DNA from: Paracyclopina nana | Lineage: Eukaryota; Arthropoda; Copepoda; Cyclopoida; Cyclopettidae | Assembly (NCBI GenBank): GCA_019096065.1 | Contig: JAGUCH010000003.1 | Coordinates: 5,084,001 to 5,148,000, forward strand | Reading direction: 5' to 3' | Length of the DNA: 64,000 bases | Shown here: positions 44,882-58,432 of the stretch, one piece after another | Layout: every line of letters begins with the position of its first letter | Position numbering within the stretch: the stretch's first letter is position 1 | Translations under genes and position numbers: made by a program | The notes under the pieces: model-generated | Databases searched by the model: none | What the model was told of the DNA's origin: nothing | What the model saw: the letters and a program-made list of their open reading frames with translations, nothing else

Positions 44882-44884
44882 TTA

Positions 44885-45756
44885 TTGCTTAGGCGGGATT
44901 CTCTTTCGGCATACCTCTGGGTCTGAGGGTAATTGGTTTTTACCTGCAGCTTTCCTGGACTGATAAGTTTTTTTTTCTAAAATCCCAAGATGGGGTTCAA
45001 TTTCCAATTAATTAGTTTTCTGTTTATTTCTCAACCAGAATGCAGAACCAGGGAGGAAAGTAGCATGCCGCTTTTATTTCCCTATGAGCCAATGCGTGGG
45101 GTTTACAAGTACTTGGTAAAATATTATCCCTTCCAATTTCTTTCAATTCGTAAAAACAGATTCCCTAGGGAGCTCATTTACAACTTTAAAAATAATGTCT
45201 AATATAGGCTGCCCCTAGGATATAATTTACCTCTGCCATTTCCATTGGAATGGTAAAGATCAAGGGGTTACCAAACCTGTAAAGGCCAGTGGCCGACGGC
45301 CTTTAGCAGCTAAGGCTGCTCTCTACTCTGCCAGCTTATGTTGTGATGCGCAACTTCACTATGTCAGTAAATAACTGAGTTTATGCCAACTTTTTAGAAC
45401 CGCCAAATTGCAATGAGAATAAGTATGAACTATTTGGATCCTTTTGGCTTTGGATCCTTGTGGATCTGATTCCCTCATTTCTTCACTTGAGCATACAGGT
45501 TAATAATTATGTAGGATACTGTGAACATTAATTGCCGTCGCTTAGCAATTTTTATTTGAGCAGCATTTTTGCGTAGTGCTGTAATATTGCAGTTTTATTA
45601 ACCGCTTGCCAAAAGTGGATTTAGAAAACTCATTATGAGTTACTGCATAAGTGACAAACATTAACAAAAATTCCTTTTTTTCGTAATTTTATTTCTTCTA
45701 CTCCCTCCGCACGATGTAATGAACAGTAACTATCGCGATCCATGCAATCCCAAACG
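44885..45756. other. non-coding stretch between two repeat elements
   Basis: About 870 bp. A short GC-rich hairpin, AAGGCC..GGCC..GGCCTT followed by AGCAGCTAAGGCTGCT, lies near 45281-45325. A frame at 44990-45202 is open but has no family likeness and was not called. Confidence 0.4.
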
Positions 45757-46550
45757 TATATACTAAATACCGCACACAAACGCAACGCACCGCACACTAC
45801 TAAATACCGCACACTACTAAATATCACACACTACTAAATACCGCACACAGCCAAAAAATGGAAATGCATTTGAAAAAATTGACTCGCAATTATTCTTCTA
45901 CACTCATATTTAAAATAAATTGTTTTCACTTAGTGTTTCATGCGGCTAGTTAAAATCATTAGTTTTGGCATATAAACTAAACTGAAGGGCTGCATGTACC
46001 AGTACGTAGTTCGCTGCCAGTGAGTGACGTCACTGACTTACCTGTGCATACAGGTCTTGAGTGTAAACTAATTTTCAATGATTGCTCCGGGCTATAGCAG
46101 TTTTTTGGTGGCAAAATGAGAATTTGGCAACTAGAGAGATTTTCTCATGCCCGTGAAAACGGCTCTTAGAACCACAATTAAAATGGCTTGTGAGTGCCAA
46201 ACAATGATTTTCTGTTGCTTTGCAAGTAAGCCAATTTTGAATAAAAACTGGACCTTCTACACAGTGTGCGGTATTTAGTAGGCAAACATGTTAAATACCG
46301 CACACACTTAAAAAAAGGCAAACAAATGGCTAAAAAAACCAGATTCTGGTTGAGCTATCACGATTCACTCATTAATATACCTATGTATTCGCTTACTTGT
46401 GTTTCTAGTTACTAAAAAATTAATTTGTGTTTTACTCCAGCCTGTTTCATAAGTTCATTGATATGATATTAAAAGTAGTGTGCGGTATTTAGTATTGTGC
46501 GGTATTTAGTAGAGTGCGTTGCTTTGCGTTTGTGTGCGGTATTTAGTATG
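45757..46550. mobile_element. 0.8 kb element with compound TACTAAATACCGCACAC inverted ends
   Basis: The 17-mer TACTAAATACCGCACAC and close variants occur three or four times at the left end (45761-45850, with AAACGCAACGCACCGCACAC between copies) and in inverted form at the right end (46470-46550, GTGCGGTATTTAGTAG, GTGCGTTGCTTTGCGTTTGT, GTGCGGTATTTAGTATG). Another inverted pair lies inside at 46264-46310. The terminal inverted repeat is thus compound, about 75 bp, and contains direct subrepeats. The interior is AT-rich with no usable reading frame. It looks like a non-autonomous DNA transposon with repeated transposase-binding sites; I cannot assign a superfamily or a clear target-site duplication. 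Confidence 0.65.
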
Positions 46551-47175
46551 TACCAATCTCAAATGAAAATAAAGCACAAATACAGGATTTTTATTGTATT
46601 TTATTTTTAAGTTTTACAGCTTATTATTAATTTACCAATGGGTTGAAAGATTTTGGTCCGCATATCACTTCTTCTACATATCTATTACAACCCGCGGCCT
46701 CTAGCCAAAGTACACGTGTAACTGTGTACCGAGCAGAATTTTCCTTTTAAAATTGCAAGCAGGCTGTTGCAGCGCGATGAATAGATTTGAAGATATGATA
46801 CGAACGACAACAGGAGAATAGCAATGAAACAGACCATTTGAAATTTGGAAATCTTATTTAACTCCGAATTTTTATTGTTCAGCAAAATTACTGCTCATGA
46901 ACAATCCAAACTCTTTCAATTAGAGCTCTGGTGGAAAGTTGCGCAATTTTTTCAACTGATCAATAATTGAAGGTTAAATGTTCTGCGACGAAAGTAGTAA
47001 CAGACCATCTCATGTTAATCAAAAGCTCGTGTTGTCAACGTCGGCAACGACGATAGTTGTTCAACTGATCAATGATCAGTTTTCGTCTTGAGCGCAAGCT
47101 GAAAGGAAGTTGACTCTCACCTAACACATCAACTTACCTTCGCATCTGCGGAAGGAGGAAGAGCTATTAGCAAAG
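46551..47175. other. neverland upstream region
   Basis: About 620 bp between the repeat element and the neverland start. Nothing recognised beyond the expected promoter and 5' UTR. The motif CTGATCAATRAT recurs (46960, 47060). Confidence 0.4.
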
Positions 47176-48667
47176 ATGGTCACATTTAGCGATGTACTGC
47201 TGGGAGAAACAGCCATCATGGTGTGCCAGGTTTTGGCTTTTTTAGCAATGGCATACGGGTCAGTGTATGCCTGGTGGCTGCCCATGAACCGAGTGCGAAC
47301 ACAGGATGATCTCGTAGGATTTGCGCACATACGAGGCAAGCACAAAAAGGCCATGATCAACCGTTTGAGGAGGGCGAGGAAAAAGGGCAGCATTCCGCCA
47401 CCCTACCCCAATGGATGGTTTGCCCTTGCTGAGTCCAGGGATGTGAGTAAACAATTTTTCATCATATGCTGAGACCTGAAAAGTCGAGTGACATTTTGCA
47501 GGTCTTGCGAGGGGAAGTGCAGCATGTGGCCGCGTTGGGACGCAACCTTGCGGTGTTTCGCACCGAGAAGGGCAGCGTGCATGTCACAGATGCGTATTGC
47601 CCCCATTTAGGGGCAGATTTGACCGCGGGCGGCAAGGTCATTGGTGACAGCCTCGAATGTCCCTTTCATAAATGGCAATTCAACGGGGCGACTGGCCAAT
47701 GCATTGCAGGGCCATCCTCAGAGAAGGTGTGTATCAAAACACGTGCAATTCTAATCCGCGAGATGGTGCTGCGATTTGCTTTTCATGCGAGTAAAAGCTA
47801 TTCGCCGTTCTATCGCCAAAAAAGCCAAAGGGCCGTAATTACGAACTATAAAATCCCCTTCCGGTATTTTTGTTACCCCTCTTCGGTGGCACAAGCTCCT
47901 GAACTAAATTGCTTGATCCAGGCCATAACTTTTATAGATTCTTAATAGCAGGATATACATATAACGGCCATTTTGCATGCTAGGCTCGCGAATTGGCCAA
48001 GATTCGGAATTGGCACTCCGTTGAGACCAATGGACTCATTTTGGTGTGGCACCATGCTGACCAATTGGACCCAATATGGAACCCCGTGCCCTTGAACGAA
48101 GTCAACGAGGGGCGATGGGTGTATCAGGGGCGCAACGAGTACCACGTGAGCTGTCACATTCAAGACATCCCTGAAAACGGGGCTGATCCTGAGCACCTGA
48201 AAGCTGTGCACGAGTGCCCAATCATAAGCGGAGGTGAGCCCTCGTTTTGGACTGAATGGCTGAGTAAGTGGACTTGGCATGAGTGGGGCATTGATTGGAA
48301 GCCTTCAGAGGAGGAAGGCCAAAGCCACAGGGCCTTGGTGGAGCTCAAGCACTCAATGACTGTGCTGGGCAAACTGGAGCTGTTCAGCCTCAACATACGT
48401 GGTGATCAAATGGGCCCGGCATTGGTGCATTTGGAGATGAACTCGTGCATGGGTCGGGGCGTTATTGTACAGTACGTTCTGCCACTGGAGCCCATGTTGC
48501 AAAAAGTCGTGCATTTGCTCTACACGGAACGCTCTTGGTATGCTCCATATGCCAAATTGGTTCTGTGGGGCGAGTCCATTTTGTTTGAGCGAGATGTCCG
48601 AGTGTGGAACAGCAAGACGTATGTTGACAAGCCAATCGCAAGTGTTGAGGACAGACTGATACTTAAG
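47176..48667 (+). CDS. nvd: Neverland/DAF-36-type cholesterol 7-desaturase (Rieske oxygenase)
   Basis: Rieske non-haem iron oxygenase that converts cholesterol to 7-dehydrocholesterol, the first step of ecdysteroid synthesis, at the ER. Exons as read: 47176-47442, 47502-47726 and 47984-48667. A membrane segment (TAIMVCQVLAFLAMAYGSVY) is followed by the family opening PPPYPNGWFALAESRDV. The Rieske [2Fe-2S] ligands are in DAYCPHLGADLTAGGKV and LECPFHKWQFNGATGQC. The catalytic domain starts ARELAKIRNWHSVETNGLIL and has the mononuclear iron site DIPENGADPEHLKAVHECPI. WNSKTYVDKPIASVEDRLIL is near the usual C-terminus. After LK a donor (GTATTT) follows, and the expected last exon (WFSQFY-like motif) was not found downstream, so the 3' end is uncertain. 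All iron ligands are present. Confidence 0.92.
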
Positions 48668-49696
48668 GTATTTTGTTGCATTACCAGCCTAAATCTTTCA
48701 AAAAAGACTTACCTTTCTAAAGATCTTGGCACTTTTAAAAATAATTGCTGGTAGCTAAATTTTTAGCTTGGTTCCTTTTTATAAGCCCAAAGCCACCATT
48801 GATTGATGGTTATTTATTCTGGCCATCTAAGCAAAAAAGATGTTGACAACTTACGAATGCGTCTGATAAGGGTGGCGTAGCTGAACGCCACATAACTGCT
48901 TCATATGAAACTAGATTTAATCATGGCAATTTGTTAGCATATTTTGTCATTTTCTGATCGCTTGAAAAATCATTCAGCGCCAAATATGGCGAATAAAGTC
49001 GTGGGTGATATATTTTAGAAACAGGCATCAACTTAGGGCTGGCAATGCAATATCTTACTATTTAAGCACCGCCGATGGTTCTCTCAGTTTTACTCTGACG
49101 GTAGCAGTGGACTCTCTCGCGGCTCTTCCCTGGATTGGTGAGGAACATGCGCATCATGTGTTTCATATTGTAGCATTTCTACACATTGACCTCCTTTGTC
49201 ATGACATAATCTCAGAAAGAGTGTGAGAATCTACGATCCAAGCTTAGAAACACCAAGCATATGTACAAAATTAAAAATGACATAAATAATTGAGAAATAC
49301 ATGCATGCATGGTGTGCACTGAGGACACAGAACAGAAACATTGTGGTAACTAATTTGCAATATGCTCCGCTCAACACTTATCTCTCAGAAAGCCTTGAAA
49401 GAGAGCTACGCAAAAAAAAACGACCAATCAAGTTAACGCGCTGTATTCAATTTTATAGCTAAAACAACTGACTTTTCTCACAAGAAGCAAAAATGGTAAT
49501 TATTAATACCTTATTGGCAAAATGCATTAAAAAATTGATACAACTCGCACATGAGCTTTCCTTATTTACAAGCGCGCGTCACCTGAAAAAAGTGCATTTT
49601 GGCATAACTTTCACCACTGCTGTGACTTTCTCCAAGCAACGAAAAGGCTTGCCATTCTGGAAAGCAAGATTGACGCTCGCAACATTTTTGGACAAA
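48668..49696. other. neverland 3' end / SLC35A upstream
   Basis: About 1 kb searched for a neverland terminal exon. One acceptor near 48765 (TTTTTAG) would add only LGSFL before a stop. Nothing with the family's C-terminal motif was found. The rest has no recognised feature. Confidence 0.4.
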
Positions 49697-51056
49697 ATGG
49701 CTGCTGAGAGTAGCAGCCCAAACTGGCTTCTCCGTTATGGAACCTTGGTGGTTTTAGTACTGCAAACGACTGCAGCAGTTCTGCTACTAAGACATTCAAG
49801 AACCAGACCTGGGCGGCCTTATTTGGCCTCAACAGCAGTTTTGCTCAACGAATGTGTCAAATTTGCTATTTGTTCACTCAGCCTCTTTGTTCAGAAGGGT
49901 TTCTCGGTTACAAGGTCATGGAGTGTGTTCAAGGAGGAAATAGTTAGCAAACCCCAAGAAACTATCAAGTTGATTGTGCCAAGTGGTCTTTATTGCTTGC
50001 AAAACAACCTTCTTTTCATTGCTCTCACAAACCTTGATGCAGCAACATATCAGGTAATCAGCCATTTAATATTTCACTTTTTCATGCAATGCTGTCGAAG
50101 CTAAATCTATGTGTTATCGTAATTGATCTGCGCTTAAATGCATTTTTATTTCGATGGAGTATGCTCATATTGATATTCATGATTTTTCTGTCTGTATATT
50201 TTTTAAAGCATGCTTTTACATGCTCAATGCTACTCACTTTTCCTTTTTCAGGTTTCTTATCAACTCAAAATCTTGACTACTGCCATTTTCTCTGTGATTA
50301 TGCTAAAGAAAAGCATCAATAAGGTGCAGTGGTTGGCGCTAGTTATATTGACTATTGGCGTTGCTTTTGTTCAAGTAAGTCGCAAATCAGGCCTGTGAAA
50401 TTTGTACCTTCGTTGTTCATTTCTTATATTAGGTGCCAACTGTTTCTTCAGAAGACGACTTAAAAGACGATTCCAGAAACGGCTCCTTGAACCAGGCTGA
50501 AAAAGATCATGAGTATGAGACTCAAGTTATAGGATTAGTTGCCGTCCTTTGCGCTTGCTTCTCGTCTGGATTTGCTGGGGTCTTTTTCGAAAAGCTAGTC
50601 AAGACCGGGGCTCAACCTTCGATTCTCATTAGGAATTTGCAGCTGGGCATTTTCTCCCTGATATTTGGATCCTTTGCAGTCATCTTTACTGACTCTGATC
50701 CCATAATGAAGCATGGCTTTTTCCAAGGATACGATTCCCTTGTCTTATTCATCATTTTCCTGCAGGTTTGCTCAATCGAAGAGTTGTAAGCATTTAGATC
50801 ATGAAAAAGCATTTATGTATAGGCTGTGGGAGGAATTGTTGTAGCCATGACCATAACTTATGCTGACAACATTCTGAAGGGCTTTGCTACCTCGATTTCC
50901 ATCATCGTTTCTTCCCTATTTTCCTATTTTATCATGGATGATCTCGTTCCTGGTGGATATTTCATAATTGGAGCCTCCCTCGTCATTGTCGCCACATTCA
51001 TGTATGGAAGCTCTTCCATATTTCAAAAGCCTGCCCACCACAATAAGCACCAATAA
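49697..51056 (+). CDS. Golgi nucleotide-sugar transporter, SLC35A family
   Basis: A ten-helix antiporter that brings UDP-galactose, UDP-GlcNAc or CMP-sialic acid into the Golgi lumen in exchange for the nucleoside monophosphate. Exons: 49697-50053, 50252-50374, 50433-50765 and 50823-51056; 348 residues, the normal length. Family motifs: [130 protein letters not shown] and [17 protein letters not shown]. These fit SLC35A2/A3 best (UDP-Gal/UDP-GlcNAc), but the substrate cannot be read. I use the ATG at 49697 ([10 protein letters not shown]) rather than an in-frame ATG 68 codons upstream because it matches the usual start position. Confidence 0.92.
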
Positions 51057-51241
51057 GATGAATTTGCTATTTAGTGAAATGATGGATAGTGTCTTTATTT
51101 TTATGATGATATGTGATAATATACTAATTTGGTATACTATTGCCTGTCATAGGTACATATATAAATTAATCTTCTTGTGGCCGAATTATGCTAAATTGGC
51201 ATCTAAGCTCCACAACTACAGTGCTTGAAAGCTGATCCCTT

Positions 51242-52525
51242 TTAAGATCTGGGGTCCATGAAGACGCCAAAGAAGACAATCATATCGGTCTTCTCGTCAT
51301 ATATGAGGAACAAAAATGGATGATTGGCGATGAAGTGAGTATGGAAGAGAGGTCGGGCGGATCGGAATCCAAAGAGTGCGGTCGCTGCAGCAGCCTCACT
51401 ACCTTCCTCGTTGACCTCAATGTAGGACTTGTGCATGGCATCCGTGAAAAAGACCGTGTCAGGTTTGCCCGTTTCAATGAACTCTGTGAAGTTGGAGGAC
51501 TCGGAGTCGAAAAAGGTATTGAGCCCAAGTCCCTTGAGCGTGGACTGCAATTGCAAAGTCTGCTCAATCTTGAATTTGGGAATTTCAACGTTGAGCTCGT
51601 CCACTTCATAGAATCCGGATCTGACCTCAGCCATGACCCCTTGAATCGTCTCCGGAGTCATTCTCTGCACAGTGGTGAACAAGCTGTCATCTTCGAAGGG
51701 AGGTAGAATGATGATCATGGACAAGTCATCTCCCTGATAGGGCATCTGGAGGACATGTGCACGCAACTCCTCTGAAGTGTAATAGTTGAAGCGTCCCTTC
51801 TGCTTCATGTACTCAGTCATGGTGATGTCATCCCTGCTCACGTAAAAGTTGTCCCTCTTGGTATCCTTGGCATCAAACTTGGACTTCCAATCTCCCTTAA
51901 AGTAAGCTGCATTTACCAAGGCCATTTTGGTCGAGGCTGAAACTGAGTTGGGCTGCAGGAGATTCTTGATCTTCTTGTGGGTCTTTTCCAATACCCAGTT
52001 GTTGATTTCGTTCACAGACTTTTCGGCATTGTTAAAATCCACAGCTCCTAGCTCATCCTGGAGGACAAGCTGGATGCAGCTGTTCAAGGGGAGGGACCTG
52101 TGAAAGTACACCTTATTGGCTTGGGTGTAGGTGTAGCCCAGATCTGGATTGCGTTCTCGCACTGCATGAAAGGCCCTCTCAAACAAGTAGTTGGTCATAA
52201 TGGTTTGCTTGGACAGTCCGGAGGTGCCCAAAACGGCCTCCAGCTCTTGCATGGTGTCCCCTGCGGCCCCGAAGTAGCCCAACATCAGGGCTGAGTGGAT
52301 GCTAGAAGGGCTGACAAAGATGTTCTTGTGTTTGCCAGTGGCATTGAAATCCTCGAAAAGTGTCTTTATGAGATTGACGCTGAAATCCCGTTCTCCTCGG
52401 TTGATTTGTTCACGGTCTTCTTCTGGAGGCTGCTCCGCAAGGAGCTCGGTGTCCAAGCAGCTCGTATCCAGGGTTTTGGCCTTTGTGGTGGCCAACAAGG
52501 CCGTGAAAAGGAGGAAGCTTCGCAT
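51242..52525 (-). CDS. secreted inhibitory serpin
   Basis: A single-exon serine protease inhibitor, 427 residues from the ATG that begins the signal peptide (MRSFLLFTALLATTKAKT); an upstream in-frame ATG (52576) would add 17 residues before it. Serpin core motifs: NIFVSPSSIHSALMLGYFGA, KMALVNAAYFKGDWKSKFDA, FNYYTSEELRAHVLQMPYQG, DLSMIIILPP, and the shutter/hinge region AMHKSYIEVNEEGSEAAAAT. The hinge EEGSEAAAAT has small residues, so loop insertion and protease inhibition are expected. The reactive-site loop continues ALFGFRSARPLFHTHFIANH, with arginine the likely P1 (trypsin-like target). It ends FLIYDEKTDMIVFFGVFMDP. The N-terminal 30 residues after the signal are acidic. Role in immunity or haemolymph proteolysis is inferred. 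Confidence 0.95.
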   Translation of the reverse strand: MRSFLLFTALLATTKAKTLDTSCLDTELLAEQPPEEDREQINRGERDFSVNLIKTLFEDFNATGKHKNIFVSPSSIHSALMLGYFGAAGDTMQELEAVLGTSGLSKQTIMTNYLFERAFHAVRERNPDLGYTYTQANKVYFHRSLPLNSCIQLVLQDELGAVDFNNAEKSVNEINNWVLEKTHKKIKNLLQPNSVSASTKMALVNAAYFKGDWKSKFDAKDTKRDNFYVSRDDITMTEYMKQKGRFNYYTSEELRAHVLQMPYQGDDLSMIIILPPFEDDSLFTTVQRMTPETIQGVMAEVRSGFYEVDELNVEIPKFKIEQTLQLQSTLKGLGLNTFFDSESSNFTEFIETGKPDTVFFTDAMHKSYIEVNEEGSEAAAATALFGFRSARPLFHTHFIANHPFLFLIYDEKTDMIVFFGVFMDPRS

Positions 52526-52576
52526 GTTGCTTAACCTTGGAGCAACAGCACTACAACAGCGCTGATTGGAGGTCAA

Positions 52577-53179
52577 ATGAATGTATTTTGGAATAGTTTC
52601 ACAGGTTGCTGTACTGTGACTGCAGCGCTATGGTTATGATATCCAGGTGACGCGCGCGCGCAGCGACAAATCGTATTCTAAGCAAATCCAACATTTTAGG
52701 CCTTCAGCAATCAGCTAAGATGCTTGGCCTTTTAAGTCTATCTGCTTCTTTTCTCAATTTTTGCCCCCTTTTTTGGCTTTTTAGTTGCTAGCCTAAAATT
52801 AAAGGATTTATGCTATCAATGAACTAAATCGAGCATTTGATTGAAAAATACCTGCCTTAGGTAAATTGGCTCGTTTCATCGGTACATAATCTACTTCAGT
52901 GAATGACCATATTTCCAAGAAATCGAGGCGACTGGCAGCTTGCGACATTTTGTGCGACGCGTATACCGAACTGTCTGACAGCCAAAAGTAGCATAGCAGC
53001 TATTTTACGCGTACAATCATGCGTTGTTGCTAAAAATCAAGGATGTTGGCTGCAATGACGTCACATTTCACATAATTTTATTCTCGTCTCGTTCATTGTT
53101 TTTTGAATACATTAAAGCAAGTTAAATATATTTAGTATCTTCAGAAGGAATCTTAATTAGCCCAGATGCTTTGTTGAAC
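52577..53179. other. serpin upstream / type I receptor 3' region
   Basis: About 600 bp without a coding frame. A GCGCGCGCGC run lies at about 52652-52662. It should include the serpin promoter and the receptor 3' UTR. Confidence 0.4.
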
Positions 53180-55193
53180 TCAGACAGGAAATGTAGCGAC
53201 TTTGTCAGCATTGGCTTCTCTGGCGGCCAAAGTTTTCTTAATTCTGAGAGCTGTCAATCTGGCCGCTGAATTCTCATACCAACACTCTTTCATGACTTTA
53301 CTCAGAGACCTCAAATGCTGAAATAAAAAAAGTGTCCCCTCTAGATCGGGTACTTCAGGCTTTACGTTAAATTTACCTCTGAAGCATGCCAACGATTAGG
53401 ACAAGTTGGACGAATCTTTTTGTCGCAAACGACGGCCTTCATCTCATCGAGACTCGGATCAGGCTGGACGACGTCAAAATAGGGTAATTGGTAGTCTTCA
53501 GCTCTGATCCCCCCACCATGGCATCTGCGTCCCATTTCCCAAAATACGAGGCCCAACGAATACACATCGGCTCGTTTCCACGAGTCAAAGTGTTGGGGGT
53601 TGAGGCTCTCGTCAAGGAGCTCTGGTGGCAGATACCTTTTGGTCCCAACTTTGGAGTTATTTGGCAGCTCCACAGTATCTGTTTCAGCCTCATGCTTGAC
53701 GCAAAGGCCAAGATCAGCGATGGCACATGTAAGGTCTTTCTTGACGAGGATATTTTTTGACTTGAGATCTCTATGAGCGATGGCTGGTTTTCCTACAATT
53801 GAACTATCATATAGGAAATAATTGGGTCAAAAAAGGCCCTGCTGAACTTACCTTGAGTGCCAATGATGGGCATATGTAGGTGAGCTAGTCCGGTGGCAAT
53901 TGAGAGAGCCATATTTACCAATTGTGCTGGGGTCACGGTTTTCTTCGATAAGAAGTCATACAGGGAGCCATTTTCATGGTAGTCAGTTATAAGCCATAGT
54001 TGAGTCCAAGTGCCGATATCTAGAATGAAAATGCATAGTAACAGACTGAATTTAATGCAATTTTGTCTACCTTTGTTGTCAGCTGCGATGAAGCCGAGGA
54101 TGTTTTCATGCCTGAGCATCACTGTCTGGTAAACCTCCGACTCCCTGAACCAAGATTCTTCGTCGCGAGTGCTGAAAATCTTGACAGCCACATTTTCACC
54201 CCTCCAAGTTCCGAGATGTACCTCGCCAAATCTACCTTGGCCAATACTGTGCAAGAGATTGATTTGCTGAGCAATGCTCCGTTGCATGAGCAGTGGAAGT
54301 CCAGATCCGGAACCAGAGCAAGTTTCCTCAAGGATTTCTTTCAGTGTGGATGAGTTTTGGCTTTCGCAATCAATCAGTGGCATGTTGACATCGTTCGATG
54401 GAGGCCTGGCAATGATGTATTGGCCGTTCTGTGTGAATCCAGAGGCTCTTTTCGCCAGTCCAAAACAATAGTATTTGGTCCAAATGAAGTAGCCACTTGC
54501 AATGGCTAGTGTCAGAACGAAAATGGGAGCCAATATGAAAAATACCATAACAACAACATTGTCTTGAACAACAGCTGTAACAGAATAGAATTAATTCTCC
54601 TTAAAAAAGTACAATTGGCGTTCATGCGTACCGTCAAGAACTGTGGTTTGGTTGACAGCGGTCAGTGCGAGAGTAATGTTGGCATTACAGCCATTTGATT
54701 TCCAACAGCACTGAACTTGATACTCATGAGATTTAGCCTGTGAGGCATGACAGACAAAAGGTCGCTCAAGAGGTTGCAAAAGAGACTCATCGATGCAGCC
54801 AAATGTGACTTGGATCTTGTTGCCTTTTTTCAGCAGAGATTTGTAGCAATATCCATTAGCACGACATTTGCTAAGCTGGCAAACATTTTTCAATGTTCCA
54901 TTGATGCCTGCACTTTGGCAGCCCATCACATTGTCATGAAATGAGCTCAGTTCATCTCTGTTAGACTGGCAACGCTCTACGCTCAAGCCGGTGTATTTGG
55001 AATCGTCAACCGTATCTAAATAGTTAAGCTCACCACACACACACTCTCTTGTTCCTGCAAATCACGAAGATTTGGCATTTTCTATTTAAAAAACAAAAAT
55101 TGAGATAAATCACTCACCCACATCCTGAGATTCGGCAGTTATGTTGAGGCCGTTGACAACCCCGAAAAATATTACAAAAATCCAAGCTCTCAT
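53180..55193 (-). CDS. babo: TGF-beta/activin type I receptor kinase (baboon/ALK4-5 class)
   Basis: A single-pass serine/threonine kinase receptor that phosphorylates Smad2 on activin/TGF-beta signalling. About seven exons. Signal peptide [20 protein letters not shown]; a Cys-rich three-finger ectodomain ([57 protein letters not shown]); membrane helix [22 protein letters not shown] box [20 protein letters not shown]; kinase with [138 protein letters not shown], and the end [20 protein letters not shown]. The L45 loop region is the ALK4/5 type by the wording FIAADNK. A YLPPE instead of the usual YMAPE and SL for AM in helix F are small changes. All kinase residues (K, DFG replaced by DLG as in this family) are in place. 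Confidence 0.93.
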
Positions 55194-56277
55194 AGTGAAG
55201 AGTCGAAGGATAGAGCTTTCATGGCGAAACAAGAGAAAAATGCAAAACTCTTATGTCTACATCGATGTGCCTTTGGTGCGCACTGTCTGAATTTTTTACC
55301 ATTGTTGACTTGTTGTCATTTTGCAAAATTGTTAAAGGCCAAAAAAATTCGCTAAATGCCAGCATTCGCTTCAAACACTGACATCAGAGATTTTTTCTGG
55401 GAACAACGCCAAAACGCCGAGCTTCGTTAACGTAAAAAAGACAGCCTTTCAAAAAGTATGTCTGCAAACGCTAACGCGCATACAGTGCGCTGTCTGGTTT
55501 CAAAAGAGAACAGGTTTCGGGATTCAAACTTAAAAATATTCCGTTATATTACGTTAAAAAATGTCTTGAAAAATGCTCAGAATTCTTTGAAAAAATACCC
55601 TTTTTGGACTTAATCTTCAATCGATTAAGCCTAATGGTAGTACTTTCAATACGTGCAAAATGTTATCAATATTTGCGTGCAAACAAATGCACCGGTATGG
55701 TACCATACGTGCTTGCTCGTGAGGACATTGAAATCAATAATTCGCGCAATAATTATCTGTCAGTTGTGATTTTTATTTATGAAATAGTAATATTTTTCTG
55801 GAGGGATTCATTTTTGCTAGGCACTCTCGTAACAAAATCTAGCAACTTTCCTTTATTAACGCTTTAGTGATTGGTGTGCATTTAGTAATCACCTTTCAAA
55901 ATGCCACTCGGACACGCAACAAATCGGGACAGGCGAAATAGGTCACCTCGGAGAACCAACGAACAAAAAGGCTTCGAGTGATGTCCCCCTTTTGCATGCA
56001 AGGATGACACCCACCAAAACTAATAAAACCTCAGACACCAACCAAATAGTGCCAAGGTAAGCAAAACAAGAGAACAACAGGAAATCAGCCGTGGCCGAAC
56101 AATTGCCAAAATTGGATTGCCAAATGTAGTTTATTCACCTGAACGAAAATTCGTACAAGCAAAAGAGGAAACGAAATAAAAGTAGCTCTCAAACGCTTTT
56201 TATGAAAAAGAACCCAAGTAGAAATACTGAAAAATTTCAAAGTCATACGGATAAAGCAGTATATAATCAGAAGCTTA
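55194..56277. other. receptor upstream / tubulin 3' region
   Basis: About 1.1 kb. The first part must hold the receptor promoter, the last part the beta-tubulin 3' UTR. The frame at 55604-55867 has no family likeness. No repeat or RNA gene was recognised. Confidence 0.4.

Positions 56278-58432
<2,155 letters not shown>

Noticed and set aside
44990-45202. 70-residue frame between the two repeat elements
   Set aside because: Not protein-like beyond an N-terminal hydrophobic run; no conserved motif.
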